A stretch of 64,000 nucleotides of DNA from Thermincola carboxydiphila (GTDB lineage Bacteria; Bacillota; Thermincolia; Thermincolales; UBA2595): the NCBI GenBank assembly GCA_016841725.1, contig JAENYP010000001.1, forward strand, positions 548,540-612,539, written 5' to 3'. Shown here piece by piece: positions 52,287 to 63,117 of this stretch (within the stretch, counting starts at the first letter, position 1; every line of letters starts with the position of its first letter). Position numbers and translations under genes: made by a program. The notes beneath the pieces are model-generated. The model was not told the DNA's origin. It was given only the letters and a program-made list of their open reading frames with translations, and ran no database searches.

Positions 52287-52985
52287 CTATACTGCAATTC
52301 TGCTGCCCGGGTGCCTGGATTGATCAAGCACTCCGTCTCTGATGAATATGGTCCGTTTCACATGAGTCAAAAATTCCTCATTATGTGTTACCATTATTAT
52401 AGTCTGGCCTTCCTGGTTCAGGTATTTAAACAGGCTCATGATTTCTTCACTGTTCTTAGAATCAAGGGCGCCTGTAGGCTCATCGGCAAACAGGATCGGT
52501 GGTTCGTTGACAATGGCCCTGGCAATTGCCACTCTCTCCTGTTCACCACCGGACATTTGGTTGGGCAGTCTGCCTTCCTTACCTCCAAGCCCTACCTTTT
52601 CCAGGACTTCTTTGGCCATCCTGATCTGCTCCCTGTTGGATTTTCGAGTTATCGCCAGTGGCAGCATGACGTTTTCCAATGCCGTAAGGTATGGGATCAG
52701 CTGAAACTGCTGAAACACAAACCCCAGGTACTCACTCCGGAAATCTGCCCTTTTCTCTGCTGTCAGGCTGTATACATCAATTCCATCTATTTCAACAATT
52801 CCCGAAGTTGGAGGGTTCATCGCCCCAAGCATGGTCAGGAGGGTACTCTTGCCGGAACCGGAAGGACCCATCAGGGCAACAAAATCGCCTTCCGGGACTT
52901 TAAAGCTGACTCCCCCAAGTGCAGTTACACTGCCTTCCCCGCCTTTGAAAACCTTGGTTACATTATCCACTTTAATTAAGTTCAT
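52287..52985 (-). CDS. ABC transporter ATP-binding protein, LolD/MacB type
   Basis: 232 aa with Walker A GPSGSGKST (about 40-48), Q-loop FQQFQLIPYLTALEN, signature MSGGEQERVAIARA, Walker B ILFADEPTGALD and His switch MVTHN. Lies between the two FtsX-type permease genes with gaps of 11 and 27 bp; it powers the pair. Confidence 0.95.
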   Translation of the reverse strand: MNLIKVDNVTKVFKGGEGSVTALGGVSFKVPEGDFVALMGPSGSGKSTLLTMLGAMNPPTSGIVEIDGIDVYSLTAEKRADFRSEYLGFVFQQFQLIPYLTALENVMLPLAITRKSNREQIRMAKEVLEKVGLGGKEGRLPNQMSGGEQERVAIARAIVNEPPILFADEPTGALDSKNSEEIMSLFKYLNQEGQTIIMVTHNEEFLTHVKRTIFIRDGVLDQSRHPGSRIAV

Positions 52986-53012
52986 CCCAAACTCCCCCTC
53001 TGCATAAGATAC

Positions 53013-54170
53013 CTAAATAAACCGCAGGGCCTCAACAGGGTCCTGTCGTGCTGCCCTGAAAGCAGGAAGCAAACCTGCCGCCAGACCCATGATTACAGCT
53101 ACCCCCATAGCCATTAGCCCGGTCTGGATATCCCAGGGAACGGTAACCTCCATTTTGGCAATCACCGGAGCTGCCACTCTGGCACCTGCCATTCCGGCCA
53201 GGTATCCCAGCAAACCGCCAATGATACTGATAAAACCTGCCTCCATAAGGATAATCCCGATTACATGGCTCTTTCTGAAGCCTATGGCCCGAAAAATACC
53301 GATCTCTCTGGTCCGTTCATTAACTGCTGACATCATGGTGGTCAGCACCACAAGTGAACCTATTACCAGGACTATTACAGATACTGAAATGCCCAGCTGG
53401 GAAAAGCGGTCTACAAAGTCCTGGCGCGCCTGGACAACTTCCCTGATGGCGCTGACTTTGGTCCCGGGCAGCTTTTCCGAGATCTGTGCGGTTATTTCCT
53501 CGATAGGGCAGGTATAGCACAGAGCCGCAACCTCAATAAAACTGACAGCCCCCGTCTTGGCGGAAAGCCGCTGCAGGCTGCCAAGGTCCGTCAGGACAAT
53601 TGAATCTTCCTGGCTGCCTGTTTCCCTGATTATTCCACTAACCTTATGTTCAACGCCATTTATGGCAACAGTCTCTCCGGGCCTTTTACCCAAACGTTCC
53701 GCGGCCCGGAAACCCAGCAGAATCTCAGTGGAACTACCAGGCGCTTTGCCGTCTACCTTCCACCAGCGCTTCATCTTCAGTTCATCCTCAAACCGCACAC
53801 CCATTACCGTCATGTTCTTATCATCAACCTGCAGTGTTTCCAGAAGCTTTGGAGAAACAACAGCGATATTCTCCTTATTCTTGATAGTGCCTATCCTGGC
53901 CACATCCTCCATGGTCATCTGCCTGACCCCGCCGGCAATATCAGAGGCGCTGATTCCTTCATATGAAGTACTCAGAGCCTCTGTCCGGGGCACAATCGTC
54001 ATATTTGACCCAATCTGGTCGAACTTGTCCGATATTTCCTTTTCCATGGCCCCGGTCACGGTAAACAGGACCACAATTGTGGCGATACCTATCACCATGC
54101 CGGCTACCAGGAAGGCCATTTTGGCCTTCCTGCGCCTGATATTGTTTAGTGCAATATTATGCAGCTTCAC
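53013..54170 (-). CDS. ABC transporter permease, FtsX/MacB type
   Basis: 385 aa, same topology as its paralogue at 51115: N-terminal helix (MAFLVAGMVIGIATIVVLFTV), extracytoplasmic domain, and three C-terminal helices with NERTREIGIFRAIGFRKSHV. The extracytoplasmic domain holds a distinctive CYTCPIEE pair of cysteines (about residue 228), absent in the other permease, which could bind metal or accept electrons from the DUF2318 partner. Confidence 0.9.
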   Translation of the reverse strand: MKLHNIALNNIRRRKAKMAFLVAGMVIGIATIVVLFTVTGAMEKEISDKFDQIGSNMTIVPRTEALSTSYEGISASDIAGGVRQMTMEDVARIGTIKNKENIAVVSPKLLETLQVDDKNMTVMGVRFEDELKMKRWWKVDGKAPGSSTEILLGFRAAERLGKRPGETVAINGVEHKVSGIIRETGSQEDSIVLTDLGSLQRLSAKTGAVSFIEVAALCYTCPIEEITAQISEKLPGTKVSAIREVVQARQDFVDRFSQLGISVSVIVLVIGSLVVLTTMMSAVNERTREIGIFRAIGFRKSHVIGIILMEAGFISIIGGLLGYLAGMAGARVAAPVIAKMEVTVPWDIQTGLMAMGVAVIMGLAAGLLPAFRAARQDPVEALRFI

Positions 54171-54185
54171 TATTGTGCACCGCCT

Positions 54186-54725
54186 TTAACTAATTACATA
54201 TAAAGGGCCGCCCTGATAACCATAACTGCGCACCACAGCGCCGCTTTCCTCAAGAATGTCCACCTGAAGATGGCAGCCGAAGTTGGTCACTTTTGCCTCA
54301 GCGCCGTCTTTACCGGTTTCTTCTTTATATTTATCCATAGCAAGTCCCTTCAGTTCATCATTAAGGGCTTCCCCGCTTCCGCCGTCTGATGCATCCCCAA
54401 CAGCGCCGCCGGTCATACCGCAGCCTCCCCCGCCGCTGCCCGGGGTCACACAGCAACTGCCTCCGGAACCTGTAGAGGCCGCCAGGGATACACCGGAATA
54501 ACTACTACTGTTGAAACCATCTCCACCGCCCAAAAACGCTGTTTCCGGACCAGGTTCACCATACACATAGGTTACAATTCCAAGTCCCAGCATCAGGGCC
54601 ACAAACACCCCGCCAAAGGCCTTAATCAACCGGTCCCGCCTGCGGAGTTTTTCCGCTTCCTGCTGAAGTCTGAGCACAGTTTCATTTTTGGCTGTTTCAT
54701 TTCCCGTGCTGTCCATCTTTTCCAT
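54186..54725 (-). CDS. membrane-anchored Cys/Gly-rich protein
   Basis: About 179 aa, not recognised. A charged cytoplasmic N-terminus with coiled-coil look (LRLQQEAEKLRRRDR), one helix (AFGGVFVALMLGLGIVTYVYG), then an exported Ser/Gly-rich region with SGGSCCVTPGSGGGGCGMTGG (three Cys) and a C-terminal domain with a further Cys (NFGCHLQVDILE). The vicinal CC and Cys-Gly spacing suggest metal binding. The start ATG 54725 follows AAAGGAGTG. Sits between DUF2318 and the ABC genes. Confidence 0.75.
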   Translation of the reverse strand: MEKMDSTGNETAKNETVLRLQQEAEKLRRRDRLIKAFGGVFVALMLGLGIVTYVYGEPGPETAFLGGGDGFNSSSYSGVSLAASTGSGGSCCVTPGSGGGGCGMTGGAVGDASDGGSGEALNDELKGLAMDKYKEETGKDGAEAKVTNFGCHLQVDILEESGAVVRSYGYQGGPLYVIS

Positions 54726-54745
54726 ACTTAACACTCCTTTAAACA

Positions 54746-55333
54746 TTACACAGCCCTTGGCTGCCAGTTTTCCAGTACCGCCCTGTCAATAATCAGCTTA
54801 TCCCCTTCAATGTTATAATCAATCATCTCCGGGGGATAAGTGGTGCAGCCACCCGAAATACCCTGTAAACCATCCAGGGACCAGCGTGTCCCACAGGCAT
54901 TGCAGACCAGTTGGTCACCTTCAATATGGAAGGCAACACCGCTGCAGGGTTCACAAAGGCTGGCAGCCACAACGATATTCCCCTTATCAGAAACATATGC
55001 CAGCAGAGGCAGGTAGTCAAAAGCTGTACCGTTATTCAGAGTGAAGTTGACTCCCTGGACATCAAATGTCAGGCTCTTCTTATTCTTAATTTCATTTAAG
55101 TCCAGAACGATCTTTCCACCCGAGTCCTCAGCCTCTACGGCGCTGAAATCAACGGCAGTGCTGCCATATTCCACGGCACCCACATTAGTAAGCCCCGCAC
55201 TTCCTGATTTCCCGAAGAGCATAAAGGCTCCACCTACAATAACCGCTGCCGCTGCTAACCCTATCAGAAAATATGTCCCGCTGCGCGGCTTCTTTTGAAC
55301 TACAAATTTAGTTTTCTTGGAATCTCTTGACAT
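54746..55333 (-). CDS. DUF2318 (FtrD-like) membrane-anchored protein
   Basis: 195 aa: N-terminal anchor helix (about 21-40), then the DUF2318 domain with LCEPCSGVAFHIEGDQLVCNA followed by CGTRWSLDGLQGISGGC and TYPPEMIDY. The CxxC / CxxC pairs are predicted to bind a metal or Fe-S centre. The same domain occurs with two FtsX permeases and an ABC ATPase beside P19/FTR1 iron uptake genes in Campylobacter and other bacteria, so an iron or copper redox role for this operon is the best guess. First gene of the operon, preceded by two BlaI-type operators. Confidence 0.87.
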   Translation of the reverse strand: MSRDSKKTKFVVQKKPRSGTYFLIGLAAAAVIVGGAFMLFGKSGSAGLTNVGAVEYGSTAVDFSAVEAEDSGGKIVLDLNEIKNKKSLTFDVQGVNFTLNNGTAFDYLPLLAYVSDKGNIVVAASLCEPCSGVAFHIEGDQLVCNACGTRWSLDGLQGISGGCTTYPPEMIDYNIEGDKLIIDRAVLENWQPRAV

Positions 55334-55388
55334 TTACATCCCCTCCAAAAATAATTGAATTATCAACAATAATCCTGATTCAACATTT

Positions 55389-55487
55389 CTACTATGCCTT
55401 GTAGTAGCATGTTATTATAATACCCTCTCCGCTGTGTTTGGTCAATAGGGTTTCTGAAGAAAATGTTTCTACTACAGTTACTAGTAA
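55389..55487 (-). promoter_or_regulatory. promoter flanked by two BlaI-type operators
   Basis: Minus-strand promoter TTGACC (55445-55440), 17 bases, TATTAT (55422-55417). Operator 1 CTACTATGCCTTGTAGTAG (55389-55407) lies just downstream of the start site; operator 2 CTACTACAGTTACTAGTAA (55469-55487) lies upstream of -35. Both have the core TACTA-N7-TAGTA. Confidence 0.75.
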
Positions 55488-55546
55488 TTTGTTCCAAATT
55501 AAACGGCCTCCTGTAATTCATAACACTTACAGAAGACCGGAACCTA

Positions 55547-56521
55547 TCAGCAAACCCACTGAAGGACAAATACTGATAAACCTGTTATAACCATCACTGC
55601 TGCAGCTGTAAACCCGAAGCTGCCAATAACCGTGTGTTCTCCGTCAAGAAGCCTCTCCACCCGTTTTTCCAGGACCTCGCCGTTAGCGGCCAGGCTGGGA
55701 TAGGGCAAGAGTTCGTCAATAATACTATGCCTTGACATTTTCCAGACCTTTATCAGGGCCTGGGCAAATGCCATTGGTTTACCTGTAAGCCTTATGGCAA
55801 AGTCATCTGAAGCCTTTTCCTTCTCTGCCGAATAATTATGAAAAACCATGTTTGCCAAGGGAACGAAAAACATAATATCCTTCAGGAAAAGAAGTATCCT
55901 GTTTAAGAGGGAATCCCCCCTAACGATGTGCCCCAATTCGTGTGCAATAACAGTCTCTAACTCGTCTTCATCCAGCCCGTTAAGCAGCCCCTCAGAAACA
56001 ACGAGTACCGGGGAACGAAATCCCATTGTAAAAGCCCTGGCAAATGCATCCCGGGTAACAATAACCCCCGGAACCTTTATTTCTGCTTTAAGGCAGAGTA
56101 TTTTCAGGATGGTATACAGCTTTGGCCTGTCTGCATATAACGCATAGCCGTATTTCTTTACAAACTTACGTGATGCATAAACACTGAGAGCAATTCTGGC
56201 AGCAGCAAAAATTACTGAGGCAAAAAATAACGGAGTCAGGACAACGGCCAGGATATTCCCTGCAAAACAGAGCCAACTATCGATCTGCCCGATGCTGTGG
56301 CCGTATACGGCACACCTGTCAAGCCGGAGCGGCCCCCTGAGTACATAGGCGGCAACCGGAACAACCAGGGGAATACCAAATAGTACCGCCCTCGACCGGG
56401 TGTCCTTAAACAGCGGCAGCCGCAGCAAAAGCAGTACCGGCAGATAAGCTGCCAGGGTCCCGAACAATACATAAAGGATAAAGGGGTGTACATAGTTCTT
56501 GACCAGCATGGTGTAAAACAT
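55547..56521 (-). CDS. M56-family (BlaR1-like) membrane metalloprotease, sensorless
   Basis: About 324 aa, paralogue of the 21002 product along its full length (YVHPFILYVLFGTLAAYL, DRCAVYGHSIGQIDSWLC, HELGHIVRGDSLL, EKEKASDDFAIRLTGKPMAF). Zinc site HELGH plus the distal EKEKASDD. It lacks the C-terminal beta-lactam sensor of BlaR1. The start ATG 56521 follows AAGGGGGATGG, one base after the repressor stop codon. Expected to relieve repression by its BlaI partner. Confidence 0.88.
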   Translation of the reverse strand: MFYTMLVKNYVHPFILYVLFGTLAAYLPVLLLLRLPLFKDTRSRAVLFGIPLVVPVAAYVLRGPLRLDRCAVYGHSIGQIDSWLCFAGNILAVVLTPLFFASVIFAAARIALSVYASRKFVKKYGYALYADRPKLYTILKILCLKAEIKVPGVIVTRDAFARAFTMGFRSPVLVVSEGLLNGLDEDELETVIAHELGHIVRGDSLLNRILLFLKDIMFFVPLANMVFHNYSAEKEKASDDFAIRLTGKPMAFAQALIKVWKMSRHSIIDELLPYPSLAANGEVLEKRVERLLDGEHTVIGSFGFTAAAVMVITGLSVFVLQWVC

Positions 56522-56522
56522 A

Positions 56523-56954
56523 CTAACCATCCCCCTTTGTCCTAAGCTCCTTTATACGTTTCTCTAATTCGTCCAGTCTGGCAGGGTTCCCTTCAGTCAA
56601 CCTGTCTACCATGTGAGAAAGAGCCGGCTCAGCAAAATCCTCCATCAACCCGTCAAGGACTTCACCGGCAACCATGCTGGCAAATTGCGCCTCTGACACG
56701 GCAGGGCTGTAAACAAACGCATTGCCTTTGGGTTCTTTCTCCAAGAGCTTCTTGTCAGCAAGGCGGCTCATAATGGTCATTACCGTAGTATAAGCCAGTT
56801 CCCTGTGCAAAAGCAAATGTTCATGAACCTCCCTGACCGTAGCTTTTTCCTTTTGCCACATAATCTTCATAACATCAGCCTCCAGGTCGCCAAGCACCTT
56901 TTTTAGGCCCAGCTTATGCGGCTTGAAGTCGGAAATAAACTTTGAAAGAAACAT
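56523..56954 (-). CDS. BlaI/MecI/CopY-family transcriptional repressor
   Basis: About 143 aa, close paralogue of the 21995 product (SDFKPHKLGLKKVLGDLEAD, LAYTTVMTIMSRLADKKLL). The start ATG 56954 follows AGGGAGTGA. Two TACTA-N7-TAGTA operators lie upstream, one centred on its -35 box. A likely repressor of its own operon and of the other loci carrying the same dyad. Confidence 0.92.
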   Translation of the reverse strand: MFLSKFISDFKPHKLGLKKVLGDLEADVMKIMWQKEKATVREVHEHLLLHRELAYTTVMTIMSRLADKKLLEKEPKGNAFVYSPAVSEAQFASMVAGEVLDGLMEDFAEPALSHMVDRLTEGNPARLDELEKRIKELRTKGDG

Positions 56955-57034
56955 CCTGTATTCACTCCCTTCACAAAACACGTAATACGCGTGTTTTGTC
57001 CTTCTACGGACAATATAATTATTGCTATTAATTT

Positions 57035-57095
57035 TTACTACTTTTATTAGTACTAAATTAAGTTTACTATCTCCCACTACTATGGTCAATAGTAG
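57035..57095 (-). promoter_or_regulatory. promoter with two BlaI-type operators
   Basis: TTGACC (57089-57084), 17 bases, TAAACT (57066-57061) on the minus strand. CTACTATGGTCAATAGTAG (57077-57095) is a dyad centred on -35; a second core TACTA-N7-TAGTA (57036-57052) lies just past the start site. Confidence 0.75.
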
Positions 57096-57127
57096 AATTC
57101 TGGTTTCTCCGCCGGTATATGCCCTTT

Positions 57128-58045
57128 TTAGCCGATTTCATTAAGATTAAAGGGAGTTTCCTGATAGACGAAATAATTTAACCAGTTGGCAAACAAGAGA
57201 TTGGCATGACCCCTCCAGTTGACTACTGGCGCTATTGCCGGGTCATCCCCGGGAAAATAATTGCTTGGCAGGTCAATCTCCAGTCCCTTACCGATATCCC
57301 GCTCATACTCTGCCTTAAGGGTCAATGGTTCATACTCCGAATGTCCGGTAACAAATACATGCCTGCCGTCCAGTGCGGCTGCCAGATAGACCCCCGCCTC
57401 GTCAGACTCGGCAAGGATTTCCAGCCCGGAACCCTTTTCAATGTCTTCACGGCGGTTTTCCGTGTGCCTTGAATGGGGCGCATAAAAGATGTCATCAAAG
57501 CCTTTCAGGAGCCTATGATTTTTCTGATTCACTCTGTGGGGGAAAACGCCAAAAATTTTTTCCTGCAGTCTGTGCTTGGGTACCCCAAAATGGTGATAAA
57601 GTCCGGCCTGAGCGCCCCAGCACAGGTAAAGCACTGCGTAAACATTCCTGAGTGACCAATCCATGATTTTCTTCAGTTCATCCCAATATGCCACCTCAGA
57701 GAATTCAAGATGCTCAACAGGAGCCCCTGTAATAATCATCCCGTCAAATTTAGCATACCTGACTTCATCAAAAGTCTTATAAAATGCAAGCAGGTGGTCC
57801 CTGGGAGTGTTTTGGGACATATAAGTACCCGGGTGCAGGAATTCCACCTCCAGCTGAATCGGGGTATTTCCCAGCAGCCTAAGGATTTGTGTTTCTGTGA
57901 CAATCTTGGTAGGCATCAGGTTCAGGAGCAGTATTCTTAAAGGCCGGATATCCTGATGAAAAGCCCTGGTCTCATTCATCACAAATATATTTTCCCCGGC
58001 CAGTATTTTTGCCGCCGGAAGGTTATCCGGAATTTTAATCGGCAT
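57128..58045 (-). CDS. metA: homoserine O-acyltransferase (MetA family)
   Basis: Acylates homoserine in methionine synthesis. 305 aa with MetA landmarks: [30 protein letters not shown], the nucleophile Cys in [16 protein letters not shown] (about residue 142), HSRHTE and VTGHSEYEP with catalytic His. Length is typical. MetA enzymes in Firmicutes often use acetyl-CoA, which fits the metY gene 1 bp away. Third gene of the SAM-riboswitch operon. Confidence 0.95.
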   Translation of the reverse strand: MPIKIPDNLPAAKILAGENIFVMNETRAFHQDIRPLRILLLNLMPTKIVTETQILRLLGNTPIQLEVEFLHPGTYMSQNTPRDHLLAFYKTFDEVRYAKFDGMIITGAPVEHLEFSEVAYWDELKKIMDWSLRNVYAVLYLCWGAQAGLYHHFGVPKHRLQEKIFGVFPHRVNQKNHRLLKGFDDIFYAPHSRHTENRREDIEKGSGLEILAESDEAGVYLAAALDGRHVFVTGHSEYEPLTLKAEYERDIGKGLEIDLPSNYFPGDDPAIAPVVNWRGHANLLFANWLNYFVYQETPFNLNEIG

Positions 58046-58046
58046 T

Positions 58047-60313
<2,267 letters not shown>

Positions 60314-60398
60314 TTACATTACCTCCGTTCTTTTCGGTATACAGTACTAGTTTGACTCCGTCACCAGTGTTAAATCCCTTGCCGGGCCTTTTTTTATG

Positions 60399-60451
60399 AA
60401 AAATGGGACCATCCCAAGGCAGAGAGGAGGCAACCTTTGGGATAATCCCAT
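60399..60451 (-). terminator. riboswitch-controlled terminator
   Basis: ATGGGATTATCCCAAAGG pairs with CCTTGGGATGGTCCCAT and is followed by TTTTC; GAGAGGA upstream can pair instead with TCCTCTC in the loop, the alternative antiterminator. Confidence 0.8.
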
Positions 60452-60458
60452 AATCCTC

Positions 60459-60570
60459 TCTTATCTTTCAGGAAACTCCTGCAGGAATTGGCACATTTCC
60501 GAAAATCCCCTCAGGGATTTGGCTGTTGCCGGGCATCATAGGGCCTGTCCCTCCGCCACTCTTGATAAGA
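60459..60570 (-). promoter_or_regulatory. SAM-I (S-box) riboswitch aptamer
   Basis: Minus-strand leader with P1 TCTTATC/GATAAGA, the S-box core GAGTGGCGGAGGGACAGGCC, CCTATGATGCCCGGCAAC, and GTGCCAATTCCTGCAG then GAAAGATAAGAG. Order and spacing are those of the SAM-I family. Binds S-adenosylmethionine to favour termination ahead of the cysK-like, metY and metA genes. Confidence 0.95.
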
Positions 60571-60592
60571 TTTTATTCTTATGTTTTTATAA

Positions 60593-60621
60593 ATACTATC
60601 ACTCGTAGTAGGTTTTGTCAA
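60593..60621 (-). promoter_or_regulatory. promoter with a BlaI-type operator in its spacer
   Basis: TTGACA (60621-60616), 17 bases, TAGTAT (60598-60593) on the minus strand. The core TACTA-N7-TAGTA (60594-60610) fills the spacer and overlaps -10, upstream of the SAM-I riboswitch. Confidence 0.75.
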
Positions 60622-60645
60622 CAGAAATCAAGAATTTTCATGGGG

Positions 60646-61572
60646 TTATATGTTTGCAAATAGAGCTGTTGAAAGGTAGCGTTCGCCGGTATCAGGAAAC
60701 ACTACTAGGATTCTTTTGCCCTTATTTTCAGGACGGCTGCCAGCCTTAAGCCCGGCATAAAGGGCCGCACCGGCTGATATGCCCACCAGGATTCCTTCAC
60801 TGGAAGCTGCTTTTCTGGCTAAATCCATTGCTTCGTCATCTGTAACGGTGATGATTTCATCAATAACATCCCTGTTCAAGACTCCGGGGACAAAACCTGC
60901 CCCGATGCCCTGGATTTTATGGGGACCGGGAGAGCCGCCGGAAAGTACCGGAGAATTTGCAGGCTCAACTGCAATCACCTGTACATGGGGATTCAGTTCC
61001 TTAAGTTTTTGGCCAACTCCGGTAACTGTCCCTCCTGTGCCAACCCCGGCAACAAATATGTCAATATTACCGTCAGTGTCATCCCAGATTTCCCGGGCAG
61101 TTGTGCTGCTGTGAATTTCGGGATTGGCCGGGTTCTCAAACTGCTGTGGCACAAAAGAGTCCTGGTATTTCCCGGATAATTCCAGGGCCTTGTTTACTGC
61201 ACCCTTCATACCCTCCACCCCTGGGGTCAGAACAAGCTCAGCACCATAAACCTTTAGCAGATTCCTTCTTTCCACACTCATAGTATCAGGCATAGTTAAT
61301 ATCAGCCTATACCCTCTGGCAGCAGCAATCATTGCCAACCCAATTCCGGTGTTCCCGCTGGTTGGTTCGATGATTACAGTATTACTGCCGATTCTGCCTT
61401 CCCGTTCAGCCTGTGCAATCATACTAAGACTAATGCGGTCCTTTACACTTCCACCGGGATTGAAGGATTCCAGCTTAACCAGAATATCAGCCCCGGTATT
61501 ATTCAGTTTTTGCAGCCTTACCAGTGGTGTGCTGCCAACCAGTTCGGTTATGCTTTCATAAATGTTACCCAT
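60646..61572 (-). CDS. cysK: cysteine synthase A
   Basis: O-acetylserine (thiol)-lyase, 308 aa. [38 protein letters not shown] (PLP Lys42), [34 protein letters not shown] and [13 protein letters not shown] are all canonical CysK motifs. Start ATG behind a G6 tract. Has its own promoter; terminates before the riboswitch-controlled operon. Confidence 0.96.
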   Translation of the reverse strand: MGNIYESITELVGSTPLVRLQKLNNTGADILVKLESFNPGGSVKDRISLSMIAQAEREGRIGSNTVIIEPTSGNTGIGLAMIAAARGYRLILTMPDTMSVERRNLLKVYGAELVLTPGVEGMKGAVNKALELSGKYQDSFVPQQFENPANPEIHSSTTAREIWDDTDGNIDIFVAGVGTGGTVTGVGQKLKELNPHVQVIAVEPANSPVLSGGSPGPHKIQGIGAGFVPGVLNRDVIDEIITVTDDEAMDLARKAASSEGILVGISAGAALYAGLKAGSRPENKGKRILVVFPDTGERYLSTALFANI

Positions 61573-61637
61573 CTATATCCCCCCGTTTGTTTTTTTATTA
61601 CAAAGCCCTCATTTCAGGGCTTGGTTATTTGTTTGTT

Positions 61638-61666
61638 ATGTTAGCAAATGGCCGGATAATTGTCAA
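61638..61666 (-). promoter_or_regulatory. promoter of cysK
   Basis: TTGACA (61666-61661), 17-base spacer, TAACAT (61643-61638) on the minus strand, about 65 bp before the start codon. No BlaI-type dyad overlaps it. Confidence 0.65.
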
Positions 61667-61802
61667 ACCCCTGGAAATTTCGATTTAACAAATTTGAGTT
61701 TGCGTTACGGTCTCAATTTAAGATTTGACAGTAAACAGTCGATTTCCCGAGAAAAATACTGATAATCAGCCGGTCATCTTTTATAACCACTTTATTTAGA
61801 GC

Positions 61803-61964
61803 TTGTTCAAATGAGAACTAAACCGTATAATGAATTTGTTACTACACGTCGTAGTAATGGGATCCCGTTACCCTGCTGCTTGTTGTAATAACGGTTTTCT
61901 TTTTTGCCCGGTCTACTATAGCCCGTAGTAGCTGCTTATTTATAACTACTATACTGCATAGTAG
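61803..61964 (+). promoter_or_regulatory. ccm operon promoter with three BlaI-type operators
   Basis: TTGTTC (61803-61808), 17 bases, TATAAT (61826-61831). Operator A TTACTACACGTCGTAGTAA (61839-61857) sits on the start site; B CTACTATAGCCCGTAGTAG (61913-61931) and C CTACTATACTGCATAGTAG (61946-61964) lie in the leader. All are 19-bp dyads with core TACTA-N7-TAGTA. The leader to the first gene is about 200 nt. Confidence 0.78.
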
Positions 61965-62043
61965 GGTTTTTGTCCATCTTTATTATGCTATATAGCAGTA
62001 TATCACATACACACATCACCAAATTAATGGGAGGTTTTTTCAG

Positions 62044-63051
62044 ATGAAAACTTTTTTCAAGGCTTCAAGGATGGCTCCTCTTGTTCTGATGCTGGCAGCG
62101 CTGCTGGCCGCAGGTGTTCTGGTCCCTCTCCCGGCACAAGCTGCCACAGCCGAAGACGGCAGCCTGGAAGTAAAGGAAATGGACCTGCAGATTTGGCCCG
62201 AATATGACGATCCCCGTGTTCTGGCAATATATACAGGAACACTCACCAATTCTTCCGGAAAAGAATTTAACGGAAGAGTTTACTTTAATGTACCCAAAGA
62301 AATCGAGGTCCGGATGGCCTGTGAGCTGATAAACGGGGGCCAGCATTCCTGTCAGCCCTATGAACTTGAAGACCGGGGTGACTACCAGGTACTCAGCTGG
62401 AAAACCACCAAGCCTATAGCTCCGGGTGAAGACTATCCCATATGGCTGGAGTATTATTGGAATCCAATCCAGGGGTATCCTGACAAAACCATTGACCTGG
62501 ATTATGTTCCTTATTATAAAACAGGGGCCCTGAAACTGACTGTAAAAGAACCACTCAAATCCACCAACTTCAAAACAGACCCGGCACCCGCTTCCAAGGG
62601 TCAGGACGGTGAGGGCTTTGCCAGTGACAACTTTAACTTTACCAGTATTGGTCCCGATAAACCGGTCACACTTAATATAAGCTATACCAGGTCTGAAAAA
62701 GAACCCTCAGTGGAACCGCTGGACCCGAACACCGGCCAACAGGGAGACGCTTCTGAACCTCTGGGCACATCTGCATGGAAAAAACCGGAAGTCATAGTCC
62801 CGGTCATCCTGTTTGTAATCGTACTGGCATTGTTTATCTTCTATTCTGTTAACCGCTCCCAAAATGCCCCTCCCCTGGACAGGGTGAATCGCATCCACAA
62901 AAAATACGGCGGTAAAAATGGCAATGTCCCCGATACCCGCAGGGAAGCGGCGCCAAAAATGACAAAAGAGAAGAAACGTATCCGCCAGATGCTCCTGGAC
63001 GGCAAAATCAGTGAAGAAACCTACCGGGAACTGATTGATGAACTGGAGTAG
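62044..63051 (+). CDS. membrane-anchored exported protein of the ccm operon
   Basis: 335 aa. Signal peptide (to PAQAA), an exported beta-rich domain (about 38-225; LEVKEMDLQIWPEYDDPRVL, TGTLTNSSGKEFNGRVYFNV) with two Cys, one membrane helix (about 243-262, VIVPVILFVIVLALFIFY) and a basic cytoplasmic tail ending in a SHOCT-like segment (KRIRQMLLDGKISEETYREL). Not recognised by name; position suggests a role in cytochrome c maturation or haem handling. It is the first gene after three operators. Confidence 0.8.
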   Translation: MKTFFKASRMAPLVLMLAALLAAGVLVPLPAQAATAEDGSLEVKEMDLQIWPEYDDPRVLAIYTGTLTNSSGKEFNGRVYFNVPKEIEVRMACELINGGQHSCQPYELEDRGDYQVLSWKTTKPIAPGEDYPIWLEYYWNPIQGYPDKTIDLDYVPYYKTGALKLTVKEPLKSTNFKTDPAPASKGQDGEGFASDNFNFTSIGPDKPVTLNISYTRSEKEPSVEPLDPNTGQQGDASEPLGTSAWKKPEVIVPVILFVIVLALFIFYSVNRSQNAPPLDRVNRIHKKYGGKNGNVPDTRREAAPKMTKEKKRIRQMLLDGKISEETYRELIDELE

Positions 63052-63117
63052 CAGCCTCCCGGGATGACAGTTTGTGACTTTGGTGAGGTAATGTACCGGG
63101 GAGAAAGGAGTTAATTA

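Noticed and set aside
51386-52342. 318-codon plus-strand open frame opposite the ABC permease
   Set aside because: Antisense shadow; Ser/Thr/Ile-rich with no domain.
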